The position numbers and the translations under genes were made by a program. 64,000 nt of DNA. Origin: Burkholderia pyrrocinia (GTDB taxonomy: Bacteria > Pseudomonadota > Gammaproteobacteria > Burkholderiales > Burkholderiaceae). Position 1 is the first letter of the stretch, and each line of letters opens with the position of its first letter. Location of the stretch: assembly GCF_001028665.1 (NCBI RefSeq), contig NZ_CP011503.1, positions 3,520,104 to 3,584,103 of the forward strand, read 5' to 3'. Positions 38,948 to 50,341 of this stretch are shown here, in pieces. Under the pieces are notes generated by a model. The model was not told where the DNA came from. It did no database searches and saw only the letters and a list, made by a program, of their open reading frames with translations.

Positions 38948-40333
38948 TCAGAAATGGATTAACCGAGCCAGATCGTTGAACAGCGCGATCGCCGACAACG
39001 CGACGATGCAGATCAACCCGGCTCTTTGCAGAATCAGTTGCCAGCGCTCCGAGACGGCTTTCCCGGTCGCGGCTTCAACCGCATAATATAACAGATGCCC
39101 CCCGTCCAAAACGGGAATCGGCAACAAGTTCAGGACGCCAAGGCTAATGCTGACAAGGGCGAGGAACGACAGGAACGCCGACGGACCGAGCCGCGCGCTC
39201 TTGCCCGCGTAGTCGGCGATCGTCACGGGGCCGGACAGGTTCTTCAGCGACGCGTTGCCGGTGATCATGCGCCCGAACATCCGCAGCGAATACACGGAGA
39301 TGTCCCACGTGCGGTGCACGCCGAGCCGCAGGCTCTCGATCGGCCCGTAGCGCACGTCGACGGACGGCGCGTGCATCGACAGCGCCGCGCCGATGCGGCC
39401 GACCTGCTGACCCGATTCGTCGTCGCGCTGCATCTGCGGCACGATCGATACCGTCTGCGCGGCGCCGTTGCGCTCGATCCGCAGGTCGAGCGCCTTGCCC
39501 GCATGGTGCTTGACGAAATCGATGAAGCGCGACGCGCCGCCGATCGGCTTGCCGTCGAGCGCCACGAGTTTGTCGCCGGCCTTCAGGCCCGCCTGCTCCG
39601 CCGCGCTGCCGGGCTGCACCGACGCGACCGACAACGTGCCGTCGCCGGCCTCGAAGCCCAGGTGCGCCATGAAATCGTCGTCGAGCTGACTTTCGGGAAC
39701 ACTGCGAAGGTCGACGCGGAAATCGAACGTCGTGCTGCCGTCGCGCGCGCCGAGCACGATCTCGCGATGATCGAACGCGGCCGCCAGCAGCTTCCAGCGC
39801 AGGTCCGACCACGATCGCACCGGCTCCGACTCGCCGCCTTGCGCGTCGCCTATGCGCACGTCACGGATCGACACGATCGTCTCGCCGCCGTCGAAGCCCG
39901 CGCGGGCCGCCACCGTGCCGACGGCCGGCGGCGCGACGATCGCGGCCAGCTCGGTCACGCCCGTGGCAAATACGGCGGAAAACAGCACGATTGCCAACAG
40001 GAAGTTCGCAATCGGCCCGGCCGCGACGATCGCGATGCGCTTGTAGACCGACTGCCGGTTGAACGCCTGGCCGAGTTCCTCCGGCTTGACGCCGGGGCCC
40101 GGATCGCGCTCGTCGAGCATCTTCACATAACCGCCGAGCGGCAGCGCGGACAACGTCCACTCGGTGCCCGTCTTGCGGCTGACCCAGCGCGCAACGGGCT
40201 GGCCGAAGCCGATGGAGAAACGCAGCACCTTCACGCCGCACCAGCGCGCGACACGATAATGTCCGTACTCATGCACGACGACCAGCACCCCGATCGCCAC
40301 CGCAAACGCGATCAGTTCGACCAGCACGTTCAT
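38948..40333 (-). CDS. rseP: Site-2 protease RseP
   Basis: 461-residue intramembrane zinc metalloprotease that cuts RseA to release sigma E and clears signal-peptide remnants. HEYGHYR gives His21, Glu22 and His25 of the HExxH motif, and LPIPVLDGGHLL near the C-terminus supplies the third ligand Asp. Two PDZ-like regions lie between (the second at AEQAGLKAGDKLVALDG). Four membrane helices. It lies 11 bases after dxr. Confidence 0.96.
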   Translation of the reverse strand: MNVLVELIAFAVAIGVLVVVHEYGHYRVARWCGVKVLRFSIGFGQPVARWVSRKTGTEWTLSALPLGGYVKMLDERDPGPGVKPEELGQAFNRQSVYKRIAIVAAGPIANFLLAIVLFSAVFATGVTELAAIVAPPAVGTVAARAGFDGGETIVSIRDVRIGDAQGGESEPVRSWSDLRWKLLAAAFDHREIVLGARDGSTTFDFRVDLRSVPESQLDDDFMAHLGFEAGDGTLSVASVQPGSAAEQAGLKAGDKLVALDGKPIGGASRFIDFVKHHAGKALDLRIERNGAAQTVSIVPQMQRDDESGQQVGRIGAALSMHAPSVDVRYGPIESLRLGVHRTWDISVYSLRMFGRMITGNASLKNLSGPVTIADYAGKSARLGPSAFLSFLALVSISLGVLNLLPIPVLDGGHLLYYAVEAATGKAVSERWQLILQRAGLICIVALSAIALFNDLARLIHF

Positions 40334-40344
40334 GAGAACTCCAT

Positions 40345-41541
40345 TCAGACAGCGCGCTCCACGCGTGGCGCAGGCGCTTTCGCAATAATCGCGGCGGCGA
40401 GGCGGCGAGCCTCGGCATCCGCCGCCAGGACATCGTCGAGCCCGTCGGGCGCACGGTTCGGCAGCGCGTTGAGCACTGCGTCGACCGTCGCCGCGATCGC
40501 CATGAAGCCGATCCGGCGCTCGAGAAACGCTTCGACCGCGACTTCGTTCGCCGCGTTCAATGCGGCGCTCGCGATGCCGCCTTCCTCAAGCGCCTTCAGC
40601 GCAAGCGCGAGGCACGGGAAGCGCGCGTAATCGGGCTTCTCGAACGACAACTGCGCGATCTGCGCGAGGTCGAGCTGGTCGACACCCGCATCGACGCGAT
40701 CGGGGAACGCAAGCGCGTGCGCGATCGGCGTGCGCATGTCGGGGTTGCCGAGCTGCGCGAGCACCGAGCCGTCGCGGTACGACACGAGCGAGTGGATCAC
40801 GCTTTGCGGATGGATCAGCACGTCGATCCGGTCGCCCGGCAGCCCGAAGATCCAGTGCGCCTCGATCACCTCGAGACCCTTGTTCATCATCGTCGCGGAA
40901 TCGACCGAGATCTTGCGGCCCATCACCCAGTTCGGGTGCTTGCACGCCTCGTCCGGCGTCACGTCGACGAGCGTGGCCGGCTCGCGCGTACGGAACGGGC
41001 CGCCCGATGCGGTCAGGATGATCTTCGAGATCCCGCCATGCTCGGCCGCGTCGCGCGGCATGCACTGGAAAATCGCGTTGTGCTCGCTGTCGACCGGCAG
41101 CAGGATCGCGCCATGGTCGCGCACGGCGTCCATGAAGATCGCGCCCGACATCACGAGCGCTTCCTTGTTCGCAAGCAGGATCCGCTTGCCGGCACGCGCG
41201 GCCGCGAGGCTCGGCGCCAGGCCGGCCGCGCCGACGATCGCCGCGACCACCGTGTCGCAGCCGTCGCTCTTCGACACGTCGACGAGCGCCTGCGGCCCGT
41301 GCAGCGCGGTCGTCTTGCTGCCCGCCGCGCGCAGTTTCGCGTCGACGTGCGCGGCTGTCGCGGCATCGCCGACCACCGCCACTTCAGGCGCGAAGCGCAG
41401 ACACTGCTCGACGAGCTTGTCGCCGTTGCGGTGCGCGGTCAGCGCGTAGACCGAGAATCGTTCGGGGTGGCGCGCGACCACGTCGAGCGTGCTGTCTCCG
41501 ATCGAGCCCGTGGAACCGAGCAATGTCAGACGTTTTTGCAT
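40345..41541 (-). CDS. dxr: 1-deoxy-D-xylulose 5-phosphate reductoisomerase
   Basis: 398 residues, second step of the MEP isoprenoid pathway: DXP to MEP with NADPH. N-terminal NADPH site [13 protein letters not shown]; the catalytic region has KEALVMSG and [12 protein letters not shown]; later [12 protein letters not shown] and [12 protein letters not shown]. Between cdsA and rseP. The product pathway feeds undecaprenyl phosphate through uppS of the same cluster. Confidence 0.97.
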   Translation of the reverse strand: MQKRLTLLGSTGSIGDSTLDVVARHPERFSVYALTAHRNGDKLVEQCLRFAPEVAVVGDAATAAHVDAKLRAAGSKTTALHGPQALVDVSKSDGCDTVVAAIVGAAGLAPSLAAARAGKRILLANKEALVMSGAIFMDAVRDHGAILLPVDSEHNAIFQCMPRDAAEHGGISKIILTASGGPFRTREPATLVDVTPDEACKHPNWVMGRKISVDSATMMNKGLEVIEAHWIFGLPGDRIDVLIHPQSVIHSLVSYRDGSVLAQLGNPDMRTPIAHALAFPDRVDAGVDQLDLAQIAQLSFEKPDYARFPCLALALKALEEGGIASAALNAANEVAVEAFLERRIGFMAIAATVDAVLNALPNRAPDGLDDVLAADAEARRLAAAIIAKAPAPRVERAV

Positions 41542-41556
41542 AACAGGAATAGTGGT

Positions 41557-42378
41557 TTAACCAAGCAGCAGCATCGCGAGCGGCAGCACCGGCAGCAGCG
41601 CGTCGACACGGTCGAGCACGCCGCCATGGCCGGGCAGCAGTCCGCTCGAATCCTTCACACCGGCCTGCCGCTTCAGCAGCGACTCGAACAGGTCGCCGAT
41701 CACGCTGTACGCGACCAGCAGCGTCAGCGCGGCCCACGCACCGGGCATTCCGTAGTGCACGGCGAATGCGGAAAACAGGGTCGGCTCGAACACATGCGCG
41801 GCCATCGCGACACCGGCGACGACCATCACCGCAAGCCAGCCGCCGATCGCGCCTTCCCAGCTCTTGCCGGGACTGATCGTAATGGCCAGTTTACGCTTTC
41901 CGAAGGCCTTGCCCGCGAAGTATGCACCGATATCGGCCAGCCAGACGACCAGTAGCAGCGACAGCACGAACGGCACGCCCTGCGCGCGCGCCGCGACGAG
42001 CGCATGCCAGCAGGCCGCGAACACGATCAGCCCGGCCGCCAGCAGGAACGGCCGCCAGACCCCGCCCGAGAGTTCGGGCTTGCGCCGCAGTGCGAACGGG
42101 CCGACCAGCAGCCAGAACACGCCGGCCGCCATGAAAAGGGGACGGGATGCAGCCGCATCGATGCCGAGCGGCATGGTGGCCGCCAGCGCGAGCGCCGCGA
42201 CGACCGCATAGACGACCGCGCCGGCGCCACCGAGCTTCAGCAGGCGCGCCCACTCCCACGCGGCAAACACGAGCACGACGCCGATCAGCGCGCCGAACGC
42301 GGCGAGCGGCGCGAACAGCGTCACCGGCAGCAGCACTGCCAGCATCACGAGCGCCGTGATCACACGGGTCTTCAGCAT
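41557..42378 (-). CDS. cdsA: Phosphatidate cytidylyltransferase
   Basis: 273 residues; makes CDP-diacylglycerol from CTP and phosphatidate in the inner membrane. Seven to eight membrane segments, and the signature [13 protein letters not shown] in the second half with [29 protein letters not shown], the conserved CDS motif. Its ATG lies seven bases inside the end of uppS. Confidence 0.95.
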   Translation of the reverse strand: MLKTRVITALVMLAVLLPVTLFAPLAAFGALIGVVLVFAAWEWARLLKLGGAGAVVYAVVAALALAATMPLGIDAAASRPLFMAAGVFWLLVGPFALRRKPELSGGVWRPFLLAAGLIVFAACWHALVAARAQGVPFVLSLLLVVWLADIGAYFAGKAFGKRKLAITISPGKSWEGAIGGWLAVMVVAGVAMAAHVFEPTLFSAFAVHYGMPGAWAALTLLVAYSVIGDLFESLLKRQAGVKDSSGLLPGHGGVLDRVDALLPVLPLAMLLLG

Positions 42379-43154
42379 GAAAGGGAGTCGGCGTTCTGCG
42401 ATTGCGGCTCGAGCTGCGCGCTCGTGCGCCCGAAACGGCGCTCACGCTCGGTATACGACGCCATCGCGTCGGCCAGCGCCGCGCCGTCGAAATCCGGCCA
42501 GTATTTGTCGGTGAAATAGAATTCGGCGTACGCGAGCTGCCACAGCAGGAAGTTGCTGACGCGCTGCTCGCCGCCTGTACGGATGAAGAGATCGGGCTCC
42601 GGCGCATAGGCCATCGCCAGGTGCGGCGCGAATGCGTCCTCGGTCACTTCGACCTCGCGACCCTCGCGCACGGCCTGCTCGACGAGCTTCTTCGTCGCCT
42701 GCAGGATGTCCCACCGGCCGCCGTAGTTGGCAGCGATGGTGAGCGTAAGACGGGTGTTGCGCGCCGTCTTGGTTTCGGCGCGGCGAATCAGTTCGCGGAT
42801 GCGCGGCTCGAAGCGATCGAGATCGCCGACGACACGCAGGCGGATCCCGTTCGCATGCAGCTTGCCCACCTCGCGCTCGAGCGCGGTGATGAAGAGCCGC
42901 ATCAGGAACGACACTTCGTCGTTCGGCCGGCGCCAGTTTTCCGAACTGAACGCGAACAGCGTCAGGTATTCGACGCCGGCGCGCGCACAGCCTTCGACCA
43001 CCGCCCGCACGGCATCGACGCCGCGGGTATGCCCCGCGACGCGCGGCAAGCGGCGTTCGGTGGCCCAACGGCCGTTGCCGTCCATGATGATCGCGATGTG
43101 ACGCGGCACGACGCCGACGTCAGGCACGCGAACGGTAGAGCTGGTATAGGTCAT
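42372..43154 (-). CDS. uppS: Undecaprenyl diphosphate synthase
   Basis: 260 residues from ATG 43154; the frame is open further upstream into frr but without similarity. Cis-prenyltransferase adding isopentenyl units to farnesyl diphosphate to make the C55 lipid carrier. [10 protein letters not shown] carries the catalytic Asp near residue 25; ENWRRP and the late [18 protein letters not shown] are conserved. Overlaps cdsA by seven bases. Confidence 0.96.
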   Translation of the reverse strand: MTYTSSTVRVPDVGVVPRHIAIIMDGNGRWATERRLPRVAGHTRGVDAVRAVVEGCARAGVEYLTLFAFSSENWRRPNDEVSFLMRLFITALEREVGKLHANGIRLRVVGDLDRFEPRIRELIRRAETKTARNTRLTLTIAANYGGRWDILQATKKLVEQAVREGREVEVTEDAFAPHLAMAYAPEPDLFIRTGGEQRVSNFLLWQLAYAEFYFTDKYWPDFDGAALADAMASYTERERRFGRTSAQLEPQSQNADSLSC

Positions 43155-43201
43155 GGCCGTTGAGACAGTTGCGGGAAGAAGGCGGCGCGCGAGGACGGTC
43201 G

Positions 43202-43762
43202 TCAGACCGTCATGATCTCGGCTTCCTTGGTCTGCACGAGCTTGTCGATTTCGGCGACGTGCTTGTCGGTCAGCTTCTGCACGTCGTCGCTCGCACGGCG
43301 CTCGTCGTCTTCCGAGATTTCCTTGTCCTTCACGAGCTTCTTGAGCGCTTCGTTCGCGTCGCGGCGCAGGTTGCGGATCGCGACCTTGGCCGTTTCGCCT
43401 TCGCTCTTGACGACCTTGGTCAGTTCGCGGCGGCGCTCTTCCGTCAGTGCGGGCATCGGCACGCGGATCAGGTCGCCGGACGTTGCCGGGTTCAGGCCGA
43501 GATCGGCTTCGCGAATGGCCTTCTCGACCTTCGCGACCATCGGCTTTTCCCACGGCTGCACACCGATCGTGCGTGCGTCGACGAGCGTCATGTTGGCAAC
43601 CTGCGAGATCGGCACCATCGACCCGTAATAGTCGACCTGCACGTGATCGAGCATGCCGGTGTGCGCACGGCCCGTACGGATCTTCGCCAGATCGCTCTTG
43701 AATGCATCGATCGAGCGCTGCATCTTCTGCTCGACGCCCTTCTTGGTATCAGCGACACTCAT
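43202..43762 (-). CDS. frr: Ribosome recycling factor
   Basis: 186 residues, exactly the common length. Splits post-termination ribosomes with EF-G. Conserved: [36 protein letters not shown], and [15 protein letters not shown] (here [16 protein letters not shown]). Between pyrH and uppS in the canonical order. Confidence 0.97.
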   Translation of the reverse strand: MSVADTKKGVEQKMQRSIDAFKSDLAKIRTGRAHTGMLDHVQVDYYGSMVPISQVANMTLVDARTIGVQPWEKPMVAKVEKAIREADLGLNPATSGDLIRVPMPALTEERRRELTKVVKSEGETAKVAIRNLRRDANEALKKLVKDKEISEDDERRASDDVQKLTDKHVAEIDKLVQTKEAEIMTV

Positions 43763-43853
43763 TTCAACCTCCGAACCTTCAAACCTTCAAAAAACGCGGG
43801 CGCTGCCCGGCGCGACACGCACACCTGGGCCGACGACCCGCATCCGCGGGAGT

Positions 43854-44723
<870 letters not shown>

Positions 44724-45605
44724 TTACTGCTGCTTTGCTGCTGCGACTTGCGCGGCCACTTCGGCGGCGAAGTCGTCCTGGCGCTTCTCGATGCCTTCGC
44801 CGACGACGAACAGTGCGAACTTTTGCACTGCGGAATCCGCTGCCTTCAGCATCTGCTCGATCGTCTGCTTGTCGTTCTTCACGAACGTCTGGTTCAGCAG
44901 CGACACTTCCTTCAGGTACTTCTGGACGCTGCCGTCGACCATCTTCGCGACGATCTCGGCCGGCTTGCCCGATTCCGCAGCCTTCTGCTCGGCCACGCGG
45001 CGTTCCGTCTCGATCAGCTCGGCCGGCACGCCGGCCGACGACAGCGCGACCGGCTTCATTGCCGCGATGTGCATCGCGACGTCCTTGCCGACCTGCTCTT
45101 CCGCACCCGTGTACTCGACGATCACGCCGATACGCGCGCCGTGCAGGTACGTTGCGATCTTGTTCGCGGTTTCGAAGCGGACGAAACGGCGGATCGACAC
45201 GTTCTCGCCGATCTTGCCGATCAGCTCCAGACGCACTGCGTCGACCGTCTTGCCGTCGAGCGGCAGCGCCGACAGCGCGGCCACGTCGGCCGGGTTCTGC
45301 GTCGCGACGAGTTCGGCGACCGTCTTCGAGAATGCGAGGAAGTCGTCGTTCTTCGCGACGAAGTCGGTTTCGCAGTTCAGTTCGACCAGCGCGCCTGCGT
45401 TGCCGCCGACGAACGATGCGACGACGCCTTCGGCCGTCACGCGCGATGCCGCCTTGCTCGCCTTGTTGCCGAGCTTGACGCGCAGCAGCTCTTCAGCCTT
45501 GGCCAGATCGCCGTCGGCTTCCGTCAGCGCCTTCTTGCACTCCATCATCGGTGCGTCGGTCTTTGCGCGCAGTTCTGCCACCATGCTTGCGGTAATTGCC
45601 GCCAT
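44724..45605 (-). CDS. tsf: Elongation factor Ts
   Basis: 293 residues from the second of two adjacent ATGs (45605), which has AAGGAG six bases upstream. Nucleotide exchange factor for EF-Tu. Conserved: [29 protein letters not shown] shortened here to [16 protein letters not shown] motif, [14 protein letters not shown] and [14 protein letters not shown]. Downstream of rpsB in the standard order. Confidence 0.97.
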   Translation of the reverse strand: MAAITASMVAELRAKTDAPMMECKKALTEADGDLAKAEELLRVKLGNKASKAASRVTAEGVVASFVGGNAGALVELNCETDFVAKNDDFLAFSKTVAELVATQNPADVAALSALPLDGKTVDAVRLELIGKIGENVSIRRFVRFETANKIATYLHGARIGVIVEYTGAEEQVGKDVAMHIAAMKPVALSSAGVPAELIETERRVAEQKAAESGKPAEIVAKMVDGSVQKYLKEVSLLNQTFVKNDKQTIEQMLKAADSAVQKFALFVVGEGIEKRQDDFAAEVAAQVAAAKQQ

Positions 45606-45716
45606 CATTCGCTCCTTGAGTCTGTATTCACAACGCCGCCCGCTTGGACGCGAACGGCCGAGATTCGTTTCCGGACCCGCGCCGATTCGGCGCGATCAGG
45701 TCCGGCGCACAAGCTT

Positions 45717-45748
45717 AAAAAAAGGGGGCCTGTTGAGAGCCCCCTTTT
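45717..45748 (-). terminator. Terminator or attenuator between rpsB and tsf
   Basis: Stem AAAGGGGGC (45721-45729) and GCCCCCTTT (45739-45747), extended by A and T runs on both sides, nine-base loop. It lies 19 bases after the rpsB stop and would let only part of the transcripts continue into tsf. Confidence 0.7.
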
Positions 45749-45767
45749 TGCGCCGGCTCGGGGCCAG

Positions 45768-46508
45768 TTACGCGTTTTCCTCGACGTACTCGTCGTCGCC
45801 GCGCGCTGCCTGGACCACTTCGTTGACCGCGTTCGCACGGCCTTCCAGGATCGCGTCCGCCACGCCTTCCGCGTACAGCGCGACTGCCTTGCTCGAGTCG
45901 TCGTTACCCGGGATCACGTAGTCCACACCTTCCGGCGAGTGGTTCGTGTCGACCACGGCGATGACCGGCACGCCCAGCTTGTTCGCTTCCGTGACGGCAA
46001 TCTTGTGGTAGCCGACGTCGACGACGAAGATCGCGTCCGGAATGCCGCCCATGTCCTTCACGCCGCCGATCGACTTCTGCAGCTTGGCGATTTCACGTTC
46101 GAACAGCAGCGCTTCCTTCTTGCTCATCTTCTCGGTTTCGCCCGATTCGACGGCCGCTTCCATGTCCTTCAGGCGCTTGATCGACACCTTCAGCGTCTTG
46201 AAGTTGGTCATCATGCCGCCGAGCCAGCGTGCATTGACGTACGGCATGCCTGCGCGCTGCGCTTCCTGGGCGATCGTGTCGCGCGACTGGCGCTTCGTGC
46301 CGACGAACAGGATCGTGCCGCGGTTCGCTGCCAGCTGGCGCACGTACTTCTGTGCGTCCGTGAACATCGGCAGCGTCTTTTCGAGGTTGATGATGTGAAT
46401 CTTGTTGCGGTGACCGAAAATGAACGGTGCCATCTTCGGGTTCCAGAAGCGCGTCTGGTGACCGAAGTGGACACCCGCTTCCAGCATTTGGCGCATCGTA
46501 ACTGCCAT
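45768..46508 (-). CDS. rpsB: 30S ribosomal protein S2
   Basis: 246 residues starting [20 protein letters not shown]. Family phrases are [40 protein letters not shown] and [20 protein letters not shown]. First gene of the long minus-strand series that continues to the TrmH-type gene. A consensus promoter lies about 210 bases upstream, leaving a long leader, in keeping with S2 autoregulation known in other bacteria. Confidence 0.98.
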
Positions 46509-46717
46509 GTGAATTCTCCACGAGGGTTGGGTCTTAAGCCGGCTGCCGTACCGCCGCGCGAACCTGCCCCGAAAGGAACCTGATTCCACGCGATCGGCAC
46601 CCTGGTTGCGCCGGCTTGCGATTCGGCACGTGCAAAACGCCCGTGCCGTAAGCCTTTCACCGCGATGCCGCCCCAAGACGGGGCAAACTCGGCATTTGGA
46701 TGTCGACTTAGCCAAAG
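46509..46717 (-). promoter_or_regulatory. rpsB leader with two hairpins
   Basis: About 200 transcribed bases precede the rpsB ATG. One stem pairs ATGCC with GGCAT and, inside it, GCCCC with GGGGC (46665-46695). A second pairs CGGCACG (46624-46630) with CGTGCCG (46642-46648). Long structured leaders of rpsB bind S2 for feedback control in some bacteria; that role here is inferred. Confidence 0.45.
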
Positions 46718-46747
46718 AGTATAGCACGCCGACTTGTCGACTCTCAA
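46718..46747 (-). promoter_or_regulatory. Sigma-70 promoter of rpsB
   Basis: Minus strand TTGAGA (46742-46747), 18-base spacer, TATACT (46718-46723). Ten of twelve positions match the consensus, among the best promoters in the window. Confidence 0.75.
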
Positions 46748-46887
46748 GTCGCGCACCACTTTCGCCAGCCGTGCGGCAGTCGGCCGGACAATCGGCGAAA
46801 ACCCGCATCCGCGCGGCCGGCAGGGGCTGCGAGGCCCGCCATAAGGTGCGATAATCCATCAATTCACCGCATTCCAGGCATACCTCG

Positions 46888-47703
46888 ATGGCTATTACGC
46901 TCAAAAACGAACACGACATCGCCGAGATGCGCGTCGCCTGCCGTCTCGCGAGCGAAGTGCTCGACTTCATCACGCCGCACGTCGTCGCGGGCATCACGAC
47001 CGCCGAACTCGATCGCCTCTGCCACGAGTTCATGCTCAACGAACAGGGCACGATCCCCGCGCCGCTGAACTACCAGCCGCCCGGCTATCCGCCGTACCCG
47101 AAGGCCACCTGCATTTCGGTCAACGACGTGATCTGCCACGGCATTCCCGGCGAGAAGGTGATCAAGAACGGCGACGCGCTGAACATCGACGTCACCGTGA
47201 TCAAGAACGGCTACTTCGGCGACACGAGCCGGATGTTCATCGTCGGCGAGGGCTCGATCCTCGCGAGGCGCCTCGTGCAGACCACCTACGAGTGCATGTG
47301 GCTCGGCATCGACCAGGTCAAGCCCGGCGCGCACCTCGGCGACATCGGCTACGCGATCCAGAAGCATGCGGAAGCGCAGGGCTACAGCGTCGTGCGCGAA
47401 TACTGCGGCCACGGCATCGGCACGGTGTTCCACGAGGATCCGCAGGTCGTCCACTACGGCCGTCCGGGCACGGGCATCGAACTGAAGCCCGGGATGATCT
47501 TCACGATCGAGCCGATGATCAACGCCGGCAAGCGCGACATCCGCACGATGCCCGACCAGTGGACGGTCAAGACGCGCGACCGCAGCCTGTCCGCGCAGTG
47601 GGAGCATACGGTGCTCGTCACCGAAACCGGCTACGACGTGCTGACCGTGTCGGCCGGCACGCCGGCGCGCCCCGTGTTCGCGCAACCGGCCGCCGCAGTC
47701 TGA
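46888..47703 (+). CDS. map: Methionine aminopeptidase, type I
   Basis: 271 residues; removes the initiator Met. Metal ligands are seen in NIDVTVI, GDTSRMF, GHGIG, FTIEPMI and WEHTVLVT. The C-terminus has a short Pro/Ala extension. It is divergent from rpsB; GATAAT at 46850-46855 is a likely -10 box. glnD follows 45 bases later. Confidence 0.97.
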
Positions 47704-47748
47704 GCGCCGTCGCGCCAGCCCGCCCCGCCCCCACCTGAACGGCCGCCC

Positions 47749-50325
47749 ATGAGCGCTCACGCCGCCCCCTCGCCCGAAACGCTGTCGCGGCGCGCCGAAT
47801 TCAAGGCCGCCAAAGCCGACATGCTCGAGCGCTTTCGCCGCGCGACGAACGTCGCGTCGCTGATGCACGCGCAGTCGAAACTCACCGACGACGCACTGAA
47901 GCGCGTGTGGGACGATTGCGGGCTGCCGGCGACGCTCGCGCTCGTCGCCGTCGGCGGCTACGGGCGCGGCGAGCTCGCCCCCTATTCCGACGTCGACATC
48001 CTCGTGCTGCTGCCCGATGCGCACGACCCGGCGCTCGATCCGCGCATCGAACGCTTCATCGGGATGGCGTGGGATCTCGGCCTCGAGATCGGCAGCAGCG
48101 TGCGCACGGTCGCGCAGTGCATCGAGGAGGCGTCGCAGGACGTCACGGTGCAAACCTCGCTGCTGGAAGCGCGCCGCATCGTCGGCAGCACCGCGCTGTT
48201 CGAGCGCTTCACGGTGCGCTACCACGAGGCGCTCGACGCCCGCGCGTTCTTCACCGCGAAGGTGCTCGAGATGCGCCAGCGCCACGCGAAGTTCCAGGAC
48301 ACGCCGTACAGCCTCGAACCGAACGTGAAGGAAAGCCCCGGCGGGCTGCGCGACCTGCAGACGATCCTGTGGATCGCGCGTGCGGCAGGCTTCGGCAGCA
48401 GCTGGCGCGAGCTCGACACGCGCGGCCTCATCACCGATCGCGAAGCGCGCGAGCTGCGCCGCAACGAAGGCTTCCTGAAGACGCTGCGCGCGCGGCTGCA
48501 CGTGATCGCCGGCCGCCGCCAGGACATGCTCGTCTTCGACCTGCAGACGCAGGCCGCCGAGAGCTTCGGCTACCAGCCGACGCAGGCCAAGCGCGCGAGC
48601 GAGCAGCTGATGCGCCGCTATTACTGGGCCGCGAAAGCCGTCACGCAGCTCGCGACGATCCTGATCCAGAACATCGAGGCACAGCTCTTCCCCGCGACGA
48701 GCGGCATCACGCGCGTGCTGTCGCCCAATCGCTTCGTCGAGAAGCAGGGGATGCTCGAGATCGTCGACGACGGCGTGTTCGAACGCCATCCCGATGCGAT
48801 CCTCGAAGCGTTCTTGCTGTACGAAACGACCCGCGGCGTGAAGGGCCTGTCCGCACGCACGCTGCGCGCGCTGTACAACTCGCGCGAAATCATGAACAAC
48901 GCGTGGCGCCGCGATCCGCAGAACCGCGACACGTTCATGCGGATCCTGCAGCAGCCCGAAGGAATCACGCACGCGTTCCGGCTGATGAACCAGACGAGCG
49001 TGCTCGGCCGCTACCTGCTGAACTTCCGCCGCATCGTCGGCCAGATGCAGCACGACCTGTACCACGTGTACACGGTCGACCAGCACATCCTGATGGTGTT
49101 GCGCAACATCCGCCGCTTCGCGGTCGCCGAGCATGCGCACGAATACCCGTTCTGCAGCCAGTTGATCGGCAACTTCGAGCGCCCGTGGGTGCTGTATGTC
49201 GCGGCGCTGTTCCACGACATCGCGAAGGGCCGCGGCGGCGACCACTCGACGCTCGGGATGGCCGACGCGCGACGCTTCTGCCGCGAACACGGAATCGCCG
49301 GCGACGACGCGGCGCTGATCGTGTGGCTCGTCCAGCATCACCTGACGATGAGCCAGGTCGCGCAGAAGCAGGACACGAGCGACCCCGAAGTCATCAAGCG
49401 CTTCGCCGAACTCGTCGGCAACGAACGGCGCCTCACCGCGCTCTACCTTCTGACCGTCGCCGATATCCGCGGCACGAGCCCGAAGGTGTGGAACACGTGG
49501 AAGGGCAAGCTGCTCGAGGATCTGTACCGCATCACGCTCGCGGTGCTCGGCGGCGCGAACCCCGATGCACACTCCGAGTTGAAGTCGCGGCAGGAACAGG
49601 CGCTCGCGCTGCTGCGCCTCGAGACCGTGCCCGACGACGCGCACCGCGCGCTGTGGGATCAACTCGACGTCGGCTTCTTCCTGCGTCACGATGCGGCCGA
49701 CATCGCATGGCAGACACGTGTGCTGTACCGGCACGTGAACGCCGAAACCGCGATCGTCCGCGCGCGGCCGTCGCCGATCGGCGACGCGCTGCAGGTGCTC
49801 GTGTACGTGAAGGATCGCCCCGACCTGTTCGCGGGCATCTGCGCGTATTTCGACCGCAACGGGCTGTCGGTGCTCGACGCGCGCGTCAGCACGACGCGGC
49901 ACGGTTATGCGCTCGACAACTTCATCGTCACGCAGACCGAACGCGACGTGCGGTACCGCGACATCGCGAATCTCGTCGAACAGCAGCTCGCGACGCGGCT
50001 CGCCGAAACCGCACCGCTGCCGGAGCCGTCCAAGGGCCGCCTGTCGAGGCTGTCGCGGACGTTTCCGATCACGCCGCGCGTCGACCTGCGGGCCGACGAG
50101 CGCGGCCAGTACTACATCCTGTCCGTGTCCGCCAACGACCGGCCGGGCCTTCTCTATTCGATCGCGCGCGTACTCGCCGAGCATCGGATCGGCGTCCATG
50201 CGGCGCGGATCAATACGCTCGGCGAACGCGTCGAGGACATCTTCCTGCTCGCGGGCGCCGGCTTGTCCGACAACCGCCTGCAGATCCAGCTCGAAACCGA
50301 ATTGCTGCGCGCGATCGCAGTCTGA
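47749..50325 (+). CDS. glnD: Bifunctional uridylyltransferase/uridylyl-removing enzyme GlnD
   Basis: 858 residues; senses glutamine and uridylylates or de-uridylylates PII proteins. Domains in order: nucleotidyltransferase with [17 protein letters not shown] near residues 66-82, GlnE-like helical region, HD domain with [13 protein letters not shown] near 486-500 for uridylyl removal, and two ACT domains from about 682 and 787 ([17 protein letters not shown] and [14 protein letters not shown]). All catalytic motifs look intact. Follows map. Confidence 0.97.
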   Translation: MSAHAAPSPETLSRRAEFKAAKADMLERFRRATNVASLMHAQSKLTDDALKRVWDDCGLPATLALVAVGGYGRGELAPYSDVDILVLLPDAHDPALDPRIERFIGMAWDLGLEIGSSVRTVAQCIEEASQDVTVQTSLLEARRIVGSTALFERFTVRYHEALDARAFFTAKVLEMRQRHAKFQDTPYSLEPNVKESPGGLRDLQTILWIARAAGFGSSWRELDTRGLITDREARELRRNEGFLKTLRARLHVIAGRRQDMLVFDLQTQAAESFGYQPTQAKRASEQLMRRYYWAAKAVTQLATILIQNIEAQLFPATSGITRVLSPNRFVEKQGMLEIVDDGVFERHPDAILEAFLLYETTRGVKGLSARTLRALYNSREIMNNAWRRDPQNRDTFMRILQQPEGITHAFRLMNQTSVLGRYLLNFRRIVGQMQHDLYHVYTVDQHILMVLRNIRRFAVAEHAHEYPFCSQLIGNFERPWVLYVAALFHDIAKGRGGDHSTLGMADARRFCREHGIAGDDAALIVWLVQHHLTMSQVAQKQDTSDPEVIKRFAELVGNERRLTALYLLTVADIRGTSPKVWNTWKGKLLEDLYRITLAVLGGANPDAHSELKSRQEQALALLRLETVPDDAHRALWDQLDVGFFLRHDAADIAWQTRVLYRHVNAETAIVRARPSPIGDALQVLVYVKDRPDLFAGICAYFDRNGLSVLDARVSTTRHGYALDNFIVTQTERDVRYRDIANLVEQQLATRLAETAPLPEPSKGRLSRLSRTFPITPRVDLRADERGQYYILSVSANDRPGLLYSIARVLAEHRIGVHAARINTLGERVEDIFLLAGAGLSDNRLQIQLETELLRAIAV

Positions 50326-50341
50326 ATGAATCCCAGCGTTT

